NCBI GenBank assembly: GCA_023512835.1
Contig: CM042086.1
Span: 7,535,299-7,599,298, forward strand
Reading direction: 5' to 3'
From: Taxillus chinensis
Lineage: Eukaryota > Streptophyta > Magnoliopsida > Santalales > Loranthaceae
Length of the DNA: 64,000 nucleotides
The number at the start of each line of letters is the position of its first letter. Position 1 is the first letter of the stretch. Under the pieces are notes generated by a model. The model was not told the DNA's origin and searched no databases. It saw only the letters and a list, made by a program, of their open reading frames with translations. Shown in pieces: positions 23,691-35,175 of the stretch. The position numbers were made by a program, and so were the translations under genes.

Positions 23691-24714
23691 CATAAAAAAA
23701 TTTAATAATAGTTATTATTATTATGATTATTATTATTTTGTAAAGGAGTGTCATAAACCTTAATATATATATATATATTATATCAAGGAAAATTAGAGAG
23801 AATAAGTAGAATGGTCACCTAAATATGAGCTTTACATGTCTTCATCCTCAAATACAAACAATATTATACCATAAAAATGAGAGAATGGTGTGCATATAAG
23901 AGAATAGGTGGTGTGGATATAAGAGAATGGTGTGTATTCTCAAATAAGATTGAAGAATAAGATTTCTTCAACATGTCGAGGAATAATGATTATTTGTTTT
24001 TTATTTTATATTTTATTGGTTCATGAACGAAATTTAATGTAATGGTAAAGTTTTCACAGGTAGATCACACGTTTGAATCGCAGATGGAACTCTTGTAATT
24101 AAATTAATTGTGAAAAAAATTACGGCCATATTGGCCCGTATACTTGACGTCCTGACCCCTTCCTGCACCATGTCACTCACACGAGCTTCCTGCACTGAAT
24201 TTACCTTTTGTTCTTTTTATTTTGTTGACTAATGAAAATGCAAATTATTTATTTTATTTGAAAATCAATAAAAACCGAATAACTTGGGAATTCCTTGATT
24301 TTGCTTAACTTATGAAAATGCCATTTATTGATGTAATAATTTTTGTAAAAGCAAATGTTTATTTTCAATTTCCTTCAAAATAATATAAATATTTAGGCCT
24401 CAATGGATTGGTTGTTGAAGTTTTAAAATATTTTTTTTATGTTATTGTGATTATTTTATCAATATATTTAAGTAATATATTCTATATATTCATTTATTTT
24501 CTATTTGATGATTTTTTTCCAAATTTATATATCTTTTAGAAACTAACTTTACATTATTATAATTTTAAAATATTTCAAATACAAAAACCCACGACCACTG
24601 CCAATCCAGAAATGCATTTAATAGATACCACTTTCTTTTTTTCTTTTCTTTTCTTAGTTATGCTTGCTATTATATTAACTATTAAGTATGTACAGTTAGC
24701 TGCCAGTGCTACAT
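23690..24714. other. AT-rich spacer between the two RHC1A leader copies
   Basis: AT-rich DNA with short AT and ATT runs and no gene. A possible SINE relic lies at about 24030-24100. Confidence 0.5.
24030..24100 (+). mobile_element. Possible tRNA-derived SINE fragment
   Basis: 'taatggtaaagttttcacag' followed by a B-box-like 'gtttgaatcgcag' has the spacing and wording of the tRNA-related head of Au-like SINEs. The 3' half is not recognisable, so this is a weak call. Confidence 0.4.
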
Positions 24715-27425
24715 CAGTGGACTAATTCAGTTCTGCACTCATAAAGTCATGGAAGTGCCATATTTTAAGAAGACAAACAAAGCATAAAAATTAAAACTAC
24801 TGAGAACTGTTCATTAAAATAGCAAAAATTAAAAACAGAAAAATTCAATAATATAAGGAAATTTTCAATAAAACTAAACAGGAAAGTAGAAAAAAATGTG
24901 AATATTAGAACAACACAAACTCAAGACTTAGAAAAACAGAAAATCCAATAATAAGGAGTTTAATGTTGAAATAAGTAAAACACTCAATATTCAATAATGA
25001 GCATGCATTACAACTAGAAATTGGAGCCCTGGTCAAATTTGAAAACAATGCAAGGAAAAAATAAAAAAATTTATATTGATATTAAAGGAATTACCATCAG
25101 TAGTTGGTTTAAATGACAATTTAATAAGAGGATAGAATCTAAAGCAACTCAAACTGCAACTAAGCAGATCTGAATATGACAGTTCTGAAGAACATGTTGA
25201 ATCCTACCAAAATAATCTTGAGAAGTTCTCCCAATTTGGAAAAACTTTCATTTCCAAATCAAGCTTTATTTGTTCTCCAGCCTCTTCATATAGTAATAGC
25301 ATCCAAAGACCACAATAAAGTGAATAAACACTTGGCTTAGGCTCAACTTTATGTCTCTCTATATATAAGAGCCTATGAGGTAGACCAAACGTGTGTTCAC
25401 CCTATTTTGCTCGTATTTTGATAATTTAAAAAAAGAATTAACTAATTAAAATTACATTTTATTAATATATCATAAGTCCTATTGCATAAGTGATTTGCGG
25501 CTGATTTATTTCCATAACCATTAGCTGTCCCATATGATATAATTTAATTCAAACATTGAAGAAAATGTAAAACGTGGTTTGAATTTGGACCTAGAATTAG
25601 AAGAGATGGGAGCCAATAAACAGTAGTAAATAACAGGATTCAAACAAATCCCAACCAATAATTTTTTACATTATTTGAAGATTTGTTTAGCTTAAAGGGT
25701 AATTGTACACAAAAGTGCTACCATTTTTGTAAGCTTAACAAACATGTAGAACATCATTAGCTTAAAAATCATTTGCATTTTACTAAGCTAAGTATGTCTA
25801 AAAGAATGCACCTGTTAACCTTCTTGACCAACAACAATAAAAACCTATATTACAAGCAAATACAGTAAAGGCAACGGAAACCTATCACAAGCACTCGAGA
25901 CAACTCAAATTACATATAAGGTACCGATGATAACTTAAATTATATATGAAGATTAATGAGAAAATTGAGAAAAAAAAATCAAGAGTATTTTTTATATAGG
26001 AAAAATGTATTTATTAAAAGCCACCAAGAAGTTGACAAAAACTTACAAGAAAAATCTAGAGCAACTTTAGGTCTCTTTTCTTTTCTTTTCTTTTTTGGGG
26101 AGGGGGGATAAATTCTACAATACTGTGAGCAAATATTAATATCATGTTATATTTTGACAAATATATAATCAGATAAAATTGGATTCGCTATGGCTGATAA
26201 TAACATAAAAATATAAGTCTTTTTATTGTTTTTAAATATAAATAGTTAGGCACTTGCTAATTCAACTAGTATAATAAAAGATCTGGCAGCTAGCATGGCA
26301 TTCATACAATTTGTTTCAACCATGACTGCTGACTTGACGCTCTGCTCCTTGCACTTCAAGAGGTACTCATGCTTAATTCAGCTCAGGACAACCATTTTAG
26401 TCAAATTCTAACTATTTGATAATTTAACTCCTAGGTCGGTGAAAAATTATATATTGAAAAGAGTCCACCCACATAACCCAACTAACATCTTAAGGCTAAC
26501 CAAGCTGCAATAAAATCCCGATTATTAGTAAATTTCATATAACTTTTATAACTGGGTAATTGGTGTCCCACATAGATTACATGTACAGAATGTAACTTAA
26601 TTACTGGATGCCCCCAGGTTGGAGTTCATCTTCAAGCTCGTATTAATAATAATATACCTCACCTATCATTTTCAAAATGAAAAACAACTTCAGGACGGCA
26701 TTTTAATATTTTTATGTCGTGTTGTAAAATTTAAAACTGGCTTTGTTTTCATGATTTTGAAATCAACAAAACAAAAAAAAAAATTGAAAACGTTCCTAAA
26801 ACAGCCAGCCACCAATGGAATATCAGTAACAAGACAACTGGGGCAAGAAATAAGGCAATAAGGAACACGTAAGACGACAATCAATCAGAGGAGATAAGAA
26901 AGGCATCGAATCCGAATAGAATCTAAAAGAACAACCAATAGAATAGCATCCAATCAGACAAGCAGCGAGTAAATGCATAAGCACGAATCGGGTTGGATAG
27001 ATCAGATCAGATGTAAAACAGCACGCAAAACACCAACGCTCAAAACAAAGAGACGGTTCCAGTTCAAAGGTAAATCAAATAGCTTGAATAAGTAACAAAA
27101 GAAGTGCCAAAATTAGAGGAATTTCCAATATCGTATGACCGAGAATTGAACTCATCTGAGAAGAAAAATCGAAACCAGGAACTGGGTATGTAAAAATAGA
27201 GTGATTCGAAGAAATGGGGATCAAATCGGGGGAGAATTGCGTACCAGAGAGAGTAGAAGTTGTGGAACAGAGGTGTGGGGACTTAGGAGGACTGTTGGTT
27301 CTAGCCAGCTAGCCGTGACTTACGAGGAGGCCGAGACCGACCAGAGGTGGTGTTTGGTTCTAGAAGCTGCCATAGTTTACCGGACAAGTACGGTGAAAGT
27401 CAACATTTGTCTCGCTCTATCATAA
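24715..27425 (-). repeat. Distal duplicate of the RHC1A-like leader/upstream block
   Basis: Diverged direct duplicate of 22316-23620, interrupted by about 900 bases of unrelated DNA at roughly 25360-26270. The distal end (27240-27420) matches 23510-23640, including 'agaagctgccatag'. Because the gene reads leftwards, this copy could be an additional upstream promoter, or the original promoter with the proximal copy as the duplicate. Confidence 0.6.
25980..26085. repeat. Dispersed repeat, copy A
   Basis: 'tttattaaaagccaccaagaag' and its surroundings match 'tttattaaaaccaccaagaagg' at about 33790-33830. It sits inside the extra 900 bases of the distal RHC1A leader copy, which is consistent with a mobile-element origin. 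No coding part was seen. Confidence 0.4.
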
Positions 27426-30400
27426 AAACGAGAGAGAATATATGTGGTGGCATTCTTATTTCTTACTCCAATACGAACTTCGAAGTGACTTCTTCCTTGA
27501 ATATCATAATTATCATTTTGTTATAATTTATGAAACAAAATTTATAGATTTACCGAAAAAAAAAAAACAAATCACATCAGGTTGTATAAAAATAAAAAAA
27601 AATGGTGAAAAAAAAAAGTCAAATCTCGCGACCGGGAGAATGCTGATGCTTGCGCTCTCACTTGCAAGTAAAATTTCTCTACGTAATACAATGCGTTTTG
27701 GAAAACATAAGAAATTGTTAATTAATACAATACGTTTTTGGAAAACACAAGTCATCACCGCAAGGTGAGATTGATTATACATAAGAAATTGTTAATTAAT
27801 TTTTTGTATGGTTGGGATTACAAATATGAAAATTGGTATAAGCATGACATAATTTTCTTTGAGAAATCATAAATCATCACCACGTGTATGTGTGAGATTA
27901 TAGATGAAGAATTGCTGATTGTTGTTTGGTCATATAATTGAGATGATACATCTATGTCTATTAGGAATATAAATCAACATATTAATCTAATGTCAATAGA
28001 GTCATATTGCACGAATGAGAAGTGCCTGGTTCCTCATTTATACCAAAGTTTTTTTAGGTAAATTTTGATTTTAGTAAAAAGATTATGGTATAGCTTGGTA
28101 ATATTATACTTTTAAAATAAGTTGTTTTCTATTAAGAAGAAATTGATATAAAAATAAGTAGATAAGTATATGATAAAGTATGATTTTTAAAGTACTTTAA
28201 ATTAAATAATATATAATAAGTATTTAATAAATAAAATTAAATTAGTATAGATGTTTAAAAAATAAATATATCCTTACAATTTATTGGTATAAATTATAAT
28301 TTTAAAATGAATTTTCTCTCTTCACATCACAGCCACTCCTCACCCCTCACATCTCCTTTTGCTATCATCGGAAACTGCAAATGACGGTTATTTAGGGTTT
28401 GTTTTATGATTAATGTTGGTATTTAAATATTTTAAAATTTACTTTTTACAACCTAACTCGAGATATGTCAGTTTATTTATTAACCTCTCAATTTCTTCCT
28501 GTCTTTTCAATCGCCTCCCTCTCCGCAAAACTTTGAACAATTCTCATCCACTGCACTATCTGCTCTAACACACTGTGTTATAAGCCCCGTTTGCTTCTTC
28601 TTTAATTGAATTATTGATTATGTCCTGTGTTGTTATGGGGTTTTGATTATCAAATTGAGTGTTTATGTAATTTTCATTTATTCATTTATTCATTTATTTG
28701 TTTGTTTGGTTTAATTTTTGATTTTGATTTTACTTTTATTTTACATAATTTTTTCCAACTCAATCATCCGTATTCATATAACTCAAACAAATTTATGAAG
28801 TGTGTTGCTGAGATTTGTGTTTGTGGCACATGCGGTAGTGGTTGGATTGTGAAATTATATTTTTTTATCTATCGGTATGGACTTTGGAGTGTTTATAACT
28901 ATGGTTTGTTTGAAGTTGTTTTGGTTTTATATACGGTAAAAATATTTTTAAAAGTCTTTCCATTGTTGTCTACTGGATTATATTATAGTATTGGCATATA
29001 TACAAATAGAATAAACAAATAGATTTTAAGAGGCGAGGCTCAACCTTTTGAGGTTTTATGGAATAAAATTCACATATTGTTGTATTTCGGATGATGTTGT
29101 TTATGTGGTTTTTATCTTTAAAAATGTATTGCAGTGATTCTATTTCATTTATTTTGAGACTAATCCGGACTATAGCTAAACCCAACTAAATTAATCTTTT
29201 AGTTCAATTGGTCATGGCCAACTAGTGAGGCTGTATTTTTTTTTTCATGCTTGTGTAACATGCAATATTTCACTCTTTGCTTAATATTAGATTTTTAGCC
29301 CATAACTTGCGAGAAATATATTTTAAAATACTTTTTTTCATATGCTTTTTTATTATGGTAATATTTTATTTTATTCTACGGACCTTTATTACTAATTTAT
29401 GTTCTTAGGGTCATGAATCTTTATAATTAAATAGATTGAGAAGTTCAATAATTGATTGTTTATATTTCCTAGGAAGATAGAGATGGTAAGTTACATAATA
29501 ATTAAACCTATCGGTAGTTAGAGACCTATCGGAAGCTTATGACAATCTCTAGCATTTTATTAATTCTAACTACAACCTACGAAATATGTATTTAGAGTAT
29601 ATTATATGATTACGTAAAAGGAAACAAATAAATAGAATTAGAAGAAATACAAAAAATGTCATATGGGGATTTGAATAACTTTTTAATATTTATAGAATTT
29701 CCTAGCATAAAGAATGACTTAAATCCAATACAAATAAATAATAACAGTGAAAAATGTTTGTAATTATGTTGGTTTGCATAACAAAAGACTTGTTTGGTAT
29801 AAGTTTTAATTTATGTATTTTATTTTTTGAATTTTGATGGAGTTTGTTAAGTTGTAATTTGAAAAAAAATTTATTTGATAAGGAAAAAAACATGTTTCAA
29901 AAAAGAGTTTGTATTTTTTTAAAATTAGGTTTTACTTTTTTTTAACAAAAAGTTAATCAATTTGAGTAATAAAATAGGGGAAAAATTTAAAATTTAAAAT
30001 AAAAAAATATTTAGATATTCTGACAGAGATTAGATTTTAAAAACATGAAAAAATTTAAAATATTTTTAAAAATAATAACGGACCTATAGTTTTTAAATTT
30101 ATATTATTAAATTAGAATATACCCACCATTTTTTAATACGTCCAGAGATATTAAACACAATCCCAAATTCAAATTTATTGGTGTTTTCTGTTTTCAAAAT
30201 CAAAAATACTTTTTTTGAATTTATTTTATTTATTTAATTCTTTTCATTTACTTTATTATGTAGATATTTTTTCATTTGATTTGATTTATTTATTTTTAAA
30301 CACAACCTCTTATCAAGATGATTTTTTTTTTTAGTAAAAAATCAGATAAAAACAAGTACCGTTACATGCCACTGGGCGGATAGCTCTGATAACATAATAG

Positions 30401-30530
30401 TATACGATATCAGTAGAAGAAAAATATATAAAATCTTAATATTATTTAATAATATTATATTACTAATTACAAATATCATTAAAAAAAGAAAAAGCGTATA
30501 AATAAGCAAAATATTATCAAGCAATACCAC
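27426..30530. other. AT-rich intergenic spacer
   Basis: About 3 kb of strongly AT-rich DNA. A CT-rich patch at 28310-28560 resembles a leader sequence, and 28780-29020 has an open frame with cysteines, but neither gives a recognisable protein. I see no supported gene. Confidence 0.6.
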
Positions 30531-30535
30531 TAATT

Positions 30536-30556
30536 TAATATATATATATATATAAT
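30536..30556 (+). promoter_or_regulatory. TATA-like tract upstream of the PPR gene
   Basis: An alternating TA tract lies about 160-180 bases before the PPR start codon. If used as a TATA box, transcription would begin near 30580-30590. The call rests on position and sequence only. Confidence 0.4.
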
Positions 30557-30715
30557 TAATGGACGAAGGAAGAGAACAAAATCTTACTAAAATTCATATT
30601 ATTATTATTATTCGTTTTCCTAGGAAAATTAAATTCGGAGGAGCACCGTGGCTGTTACCATGTTCTTCGCGCCGCCGCCGTCATCCTCGTTCAGCGGCAG
30701 GAGGGACCATCAGGA

Positions 30716-32866
30716 ATGCACGGGCCTTCCTTATTTTCCCCAAATCCTTCCTCATATTTACTGTCACGTAGAGGCAGCAGGTTTCTCAGCTCAATCCCAA
30801 TCCCAATCCAATCGTCATGCCAAGAGTCCTTCCTTAACCTCCACGACGCCCTCCTCCAATCATGCGCGAGCTTGGTTTCTCTCAAGCAAGTACACTCGTC
30901 CCTTACCGCCACGGGCCTCGTTGCACGCACGCCTCACCTCACCGGTCAGCTTATCACCAAGTACACCAAACTGGGCCACCCCGGCACCGCTCGGTCCCTC
31001 TTCGAGGGCGTCAGCGGCGGAGCCACGGGGTCGTTCCTGTGGAACACCATGATTCGAGCCTACGCGAATGGTGGGTACTGCTCCGAAGCGCTGGACCTGT
31101 ACGTCCGCATGCGGAGGATCGGACTCACGCCTGACAACTATACTTTCCCTTCTGTGCTCAGGGTCTGTGCTTCCATGTCTTGGGTTCTCCGAGGAAAAGC
31201 GCTTCACACGGTCGCTATAAGAACTGGCTTTGAATCCAATTTGTTTGTCGAGGCTGCCCTCGTGGATATGTACGCTAAAGGGGGTAAACTCGTTGATGCA
31301 CGCAAGGTGTTCGATAAAATGCCTAGCAGAGACCTCGTCTGCTGGACGTCTATGATCACAGCTTACGATCAGGCCGATATCCCGCAGGAGTCGCTCGCTA
31401 TGTTTCTCGACATGCAAAAGGTAGGTTTTTTTGCAGATTCCATAGCAGCCATTAGTGTTGCTTCTGCTGTCGGCCAGTTGGGACAGGTCCCCAGAGGGCA
31501 GTCGGTTCACGGCTATGTCATTCGTAAAGCCTTCTCAGATAATGCTTGTGTGGCAAATTCCATCATAGCCATGTATGCCAAGTGTGGGAATGTGGAAAAG
31601 GCCCGCTTAGTCTTTGACCGGCTCGAGGGGAAGAATGGCATCTCTTGGAATTCTATGCTTTGTGGGTACACCCAGAATGGGCGTGCTGGAGAAGCTCTGT
31701 CTCTTTTTGATCAAATGCTGGTTTCTGGTTCAAAACCTGACCCTGTGACGCTGCTGATCATGGTGTCTGCCTGTTCTCACATTGGGTCTGCGCATCTTGG
31801 GAGGAAGTTCCACAGTTTCATTACTAATTTCAGAATGGAAATGAATTTGACACTCTGGAATGCACTAGTGGATATGTATGCAAAATGTGGGGATCTAGAT
31901 GCAGCGCTTGAAATGTTTGATATGGGACATCCCGATGGAAGGAATGTGACTTCCTGGAATGCAATAATATCCGGGTATGGCATGCATGGGCAGGGAAAAA
32001 AGGCACTCCAAGTATTATCAAGAATGCAAAAAGAAGGCATCCAACCAAACCACATCACATTTGCTTCCATCCTCTCTGCTTGTAGTCATGCAGGCCTCAT
32101 TGATGAGGGAAGGAAGTGTTTCGCCAGCATGCAAAAGTTCTCTGTGGCACCTGAAGTGAAACATTATGCTTGCATGGTTGACATGCTTGGCCGAGCTGGT
32201 CTCTTAAATGAAGCTTTAGATTTGATCAAAGAGATGCCGTTAGAGCCAAGTGAAGATGTGTGGGGTGCATTTCTTTTGGCTTGCAGAATTCATAGGAATT
32301 CCGAGTTGGGGGAAATTGCAGCTCAAAATTTATTCCAGCTTGAACCTGAGCATACTGGTTATTACGTGCTGATGTCAAATATATATGCAGCATCAAGAAA
32401 ATGGCAAGAAGTTGGGAAGCTGAGGCAGGATATGAAGACACTGGGTTTGAAAAAACCTGCTGCATTGAGTGTAATCGAAGTTGGTGCTGAGGTATATGGA
32501 TTCTATACTGCAGACCAGTCAAATCCATGCTTCAGAGAAGTTTACAGAAAAGTTGAGGGTTTGGCTGTTCAACTGAAGATGGCTGGTCATGTGCCTGATT
32601 TATCATGCGTACTGCATGATGTGGAAGAGGAGGACAAGGAGCATATACTCAACCGTCACAGTGAAAAGCTGGCTGTGGCCTTTGGCATTATGAAGATGAA
32701 CCCAGAAATGGAAATTCTAGTTACCAAGAATCTAAGGGTTTGTACAGACTGTCACTCAGCCTTGAAGATCATTTCATATATCTGTGGAAGGGTGATAACT
32801 GTAAGAGATACAAATAGATTCCATCGCTTCGAAGGTGGTTTATGCTCGTGCCAGGACTACTGGTAA
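30716..32866 (+). CDS. PPR protein, PLS class with E and DYW domains
   Basis: This 716-residue protein belongs to the organelle RNA-binding pentatricopeptide-repeat family. DYW members act as cytidine deaminases in C-to-U editing of plastid or mitochondrial transcripts. A Ser-rich N-terminus suggests organelle targeting. PLS-type repeats run from about residue 60 to 510, with phrases such as WNTMIRAYA, LVDMYAKCG, SWNAIISGYGMHGQ and ACSHAGLIDEG. E/E+ motifs follow. The DYW domain has the zinc-binding HSE at 648-650, CTDC at 676-679, CSC at 710-712 and ends exactly in DYW. It has no intron, as is typical of the family. The RNA target cannot be read from the sequence. An out-of-frame ATG at 30660 lies upstream. 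Confidence 0.95.
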   Translation: MHGPSLFSPNPSSYLLSRRGSRFLSSIPIPIQSSCQESFLNLHDALLQSCASLVSLKQVHSSLTATGLVARTPHLTGQLITKYTKLGHPGTARSLFEGVSGGATGSFLWNTMIRAYANGGYCSEALDLYVRMRRIGLTPDNYTFPSVLRVCASMSWVLRGKALHTVAIRTGFESNLFVEAALVDMYAKGGKLVDARKVFDKMPSRDLVCWTSMITAYDQADIPQESLAMFLDMQKVGFFADSIAAISVASAVGQLGQVPRGQSVHGYVIRKAFSDNACVANSIIAMYAKCGNVEKARLVFDRLEGKNGISWNSMLCGYTQNGRAGEALSLFDQMLVSGSKPDPVTLLIMVSACSHIGSAHLGRKFHSFITNFRMEMNLTLWNALVDMYAKCGDLDAALEMFDMGHPDGRNVTSWNAIISGYGMHGQGKKALQVLSRMQKEGIQPNHITFASILSACSHAGLIDEGRKCFASMQKFSVAPEVKHYACMVDMLGRAGLLNEALDLIKEMPLEPSEDVWGAFLLACRIHRNSELGEIAAQNLFQLEPEHTGYYVLMSNIYAASRKWQEVGKLRQDMKTLGLKKPAALSVIEVGAEVYGFYTADQSNPCFREVYRKVEGLAVQLKMAGHVPDLSCVLHDVEEEDKEHILNRHSEKLAVAFGIMKMNPEMEILVTKNLRVCTDCHSALKIISYICGRVITVRDTNRFHRFEGGLCSCQDYW

Positions 32867-33019
32867 AGCAATATTCTGGATTGAGGGGCATTGCTGTTTG
32901 GATTCAATTTTTTGTTCACTTATATAGGAACAGTTTAAATTACTGGCATTTAAATAATGCCAAGATCATTTGGATTTGTGGAAGAAATTGATTTGGAAAT
33001 GTAAACTTGAACTGTTACT
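32867..33019 (+). other. PPR 3' flank
   Basis: Short non-coding stretch between the PPR stop codon and the first recognisable base of the GDPD pseudogene. It should hold the PPR 3' untranslated region. Confidence 0.5.
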
Positions 33020-35175
33020 CCAGTAGACTGCACTGAGACTGATGTTTCCCATTCTTGAGATGGAGTTTTGTTTCGTCTTCATGACAGGTACATTTAGACT
33101 GTCAAGTTTTTGTAGAATATTTTTTCACTTGATAAAACAAATTTGGATGCACTGTGATGGATTCCATGCATAGGATTAGGATCTGAATCCATGCATTGTT
33201 TCACTCAGACTCTGTTGGTAGCATAAATGTCCTTGGAGTTTTTTTAATTATCTTGATTCTTAAATACTTGTTAGATATTTATTTTAAAGGTGGTGGTATT
33301 TTTTTTGTTAGTCAGAACTCTTCACACACACACGGAGAGAGAGAGTTCATTATTTGGACTCTTGTTAATTGTATCAGAGTCCTATTACCACCCCAAGAGC
33401 TATTTTCTCTCTTTCTTTTTTAATGTTTTATATTTTGAGTCTCATCCGACAAAGGCGTGTTTTTTAGCTAATATCTGGTAATATTACCTCCTAAGTTGGG
33501 TTCTTCCGCATCAAAGAGGTAAGAGCTGTTGATTTAGTGGAATTCAAACTCTTTTGTCATTCTTGTTCATATGTCAATGACTCAATATATTATTTTGAAA
33601 TGTGTTGGGCTAATTTACTCTTGTATATTATTCTTTTCAAAATCTGGCTCTCTCTCAATGGGATCTGTTATGCTTGAGATGCTTATATAGTGTACCATCT
33701 ACTGCTCTACTCATGTTAAAGTGTCCTTTTCTCATATTTTATCAATTGAATACAACATAAAACCACAAGCCTTTTTTATAAGAAAAAAGGTCTTTATTAA
33801 AACCACCAAGAAGGTGGCACAAAATTATAGAGATGGCAAACACTAGAAAAGTCACAACGGCCAAAAAAAAAAAAAAAACAGGGGTATTACAACACAATGC
33901 AAAATCTATAAGCAAATCCCACAACTCTCTTTTCACCTTTTCAACAAAACTTTCAATATTATCAAAAAAATAAGACTGTTGTGCTCCCTCTAAATTATCC
34001 AAAAAATAGTTAAACGCATCACATGCAAAACTTTGGGCACTTTGCTTCTCCTCGTCATCCCATTCCAAGCCACAATCGAAAGACCCACATGGCCCATCCA
34101 AACCACAAGATCCAGCATAGGCTGCATAGCAAAAATATAATATTTTCTTTTGCACACTTGCGCGGCAGACATCTACTCACAATGGGCAAAACCCTCCTTT
34201 TCAGTTACGCCCTAGTGAGGACCTTTTAGTAGGAATCTTCGCCTGCTAAAAAATGTGCCGCCATTGCTCCCCATTGCTACCCATCTCCCATCGCTCAAAA
34301 TGATTCTCAAAAGAGCTTTTAACTGTGCGCGCACCATGTGTGGCATACATGCATACATATATTATATTTTCCCTTCAAATTACTTATTTTTCAGCTTTTT
34401 ATCATGAATTATCCTAGATTAAAAGAGCATGGCACATGACTTGCCTCATTTGGGCTAAATGTGACAAGAGATTGTTAATTTTTCACCAGTTGTGGTGGTA
34501 AAAATATTGTTTAATTTATTTTAATCCGATCCAATCTTCAGTTCTTTGAGCCAAATGGCGTGTGTGTATATATATATTCTCCAATTGCAAGTTTTTTCAT
34601 TTTATGCTTTATATGTCTTGGCAGTTTGGCTTCACCGTCACGAGTGATACGTTGAATGGGGAAAGGGCATACTGCATACGCATTAAGGATGAAAGGTTCC
34701 CATGTTCTGGGTGTCTACTACCCACCAGTTGATGAAAAGATCACGAGAAGCTTACATGGGAATTACAACAACAACAACAACAACAACAATATAGTTAAAG
34801 GAGAGTCACCTAACTGTATCATTTATCATTAGAAGTAGGCTGAGAACCCTTGTTCATTTTTTTTCATTTGTTTGCCCTATAATCTTCAATCCTACATTTT
34901 GCATTGCTCTTTCATTATTTTCATTTTATTTGTTCTATAATCGTCATTCCTACATTTTGCGTGTGGGTGCCACTGTATTTTGACAGGAGGAAGTAGAGGG
35001 TGCTTGCATGGACTGCTGATCACAACAAATTCATGCATAACATGGGAGCATGTGGTTGACATCATTACTAGCTGTTCCATGTTGCTCCGATTGAGCTCCT
35101 TACGGAAGACCAGAGAACAGTGTCTCGAGGAAGGATTCTCCTTGTCATTAGATATTGCCATAGCAGCCTCTTAAA
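33020..35175 (+). pseudogene. Unprocessed GDPD pseudogene fragment
   Basis: This is a broken duplicate of the GDPD4-like gene that begins 1.8 kb downstream. Parts of four exons can be matched: 33020-33088 with exon 3, 34418-34498 with exon 7, 34621-34761 with exon 8 and 34984-35170 with exon 9, including the C-terminal CLEEGFSLS-like end. Intron sequence next to exon 3 (splice donor 'gacaggtacat' and beyond) is also kept, so it arose by DNA duplication and not through RNA. Exons 1, 2, 4, 5 and 6 are missing or unrecognisable, exon 9 has in-frame stops, and about 1.2 kb of other DNA lies between the exon 3 and exon 7 relics. Confidence 0.85.
33770..33890. repeat. Dispersed repeat, copy B
   Basis: Matches 25980-26085 around 'attaaaaccaccaagaagg'. 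It lies within the DNA that separates the exon 3 and exon 7 relics of the GDPD pseudogene. The minus-strand open frame 33742-34155 that runs through it has a hydrophobic stretch but no family I recognise. Confidence 0.35.

Noticed and set aside
28627..29022. 131-codon open frame in AT-rich DNA
   Set aside because: Phe/Tyr/Ile-rich composition of AT-rich non-coding DNA, no domain and no splice-linked partner.
29195..29240. tRNA A-box-like 'tagttcaattgg'
   Set aside because: No B box or cloverleaf follows at the proper distance.
33742..34155. 137-codon minus-strand frame with a hydrophobic stretch
   Set aside because: It lies within GDPD pseudogene filler DNA and a dispersed repeat, and no family is recognised.
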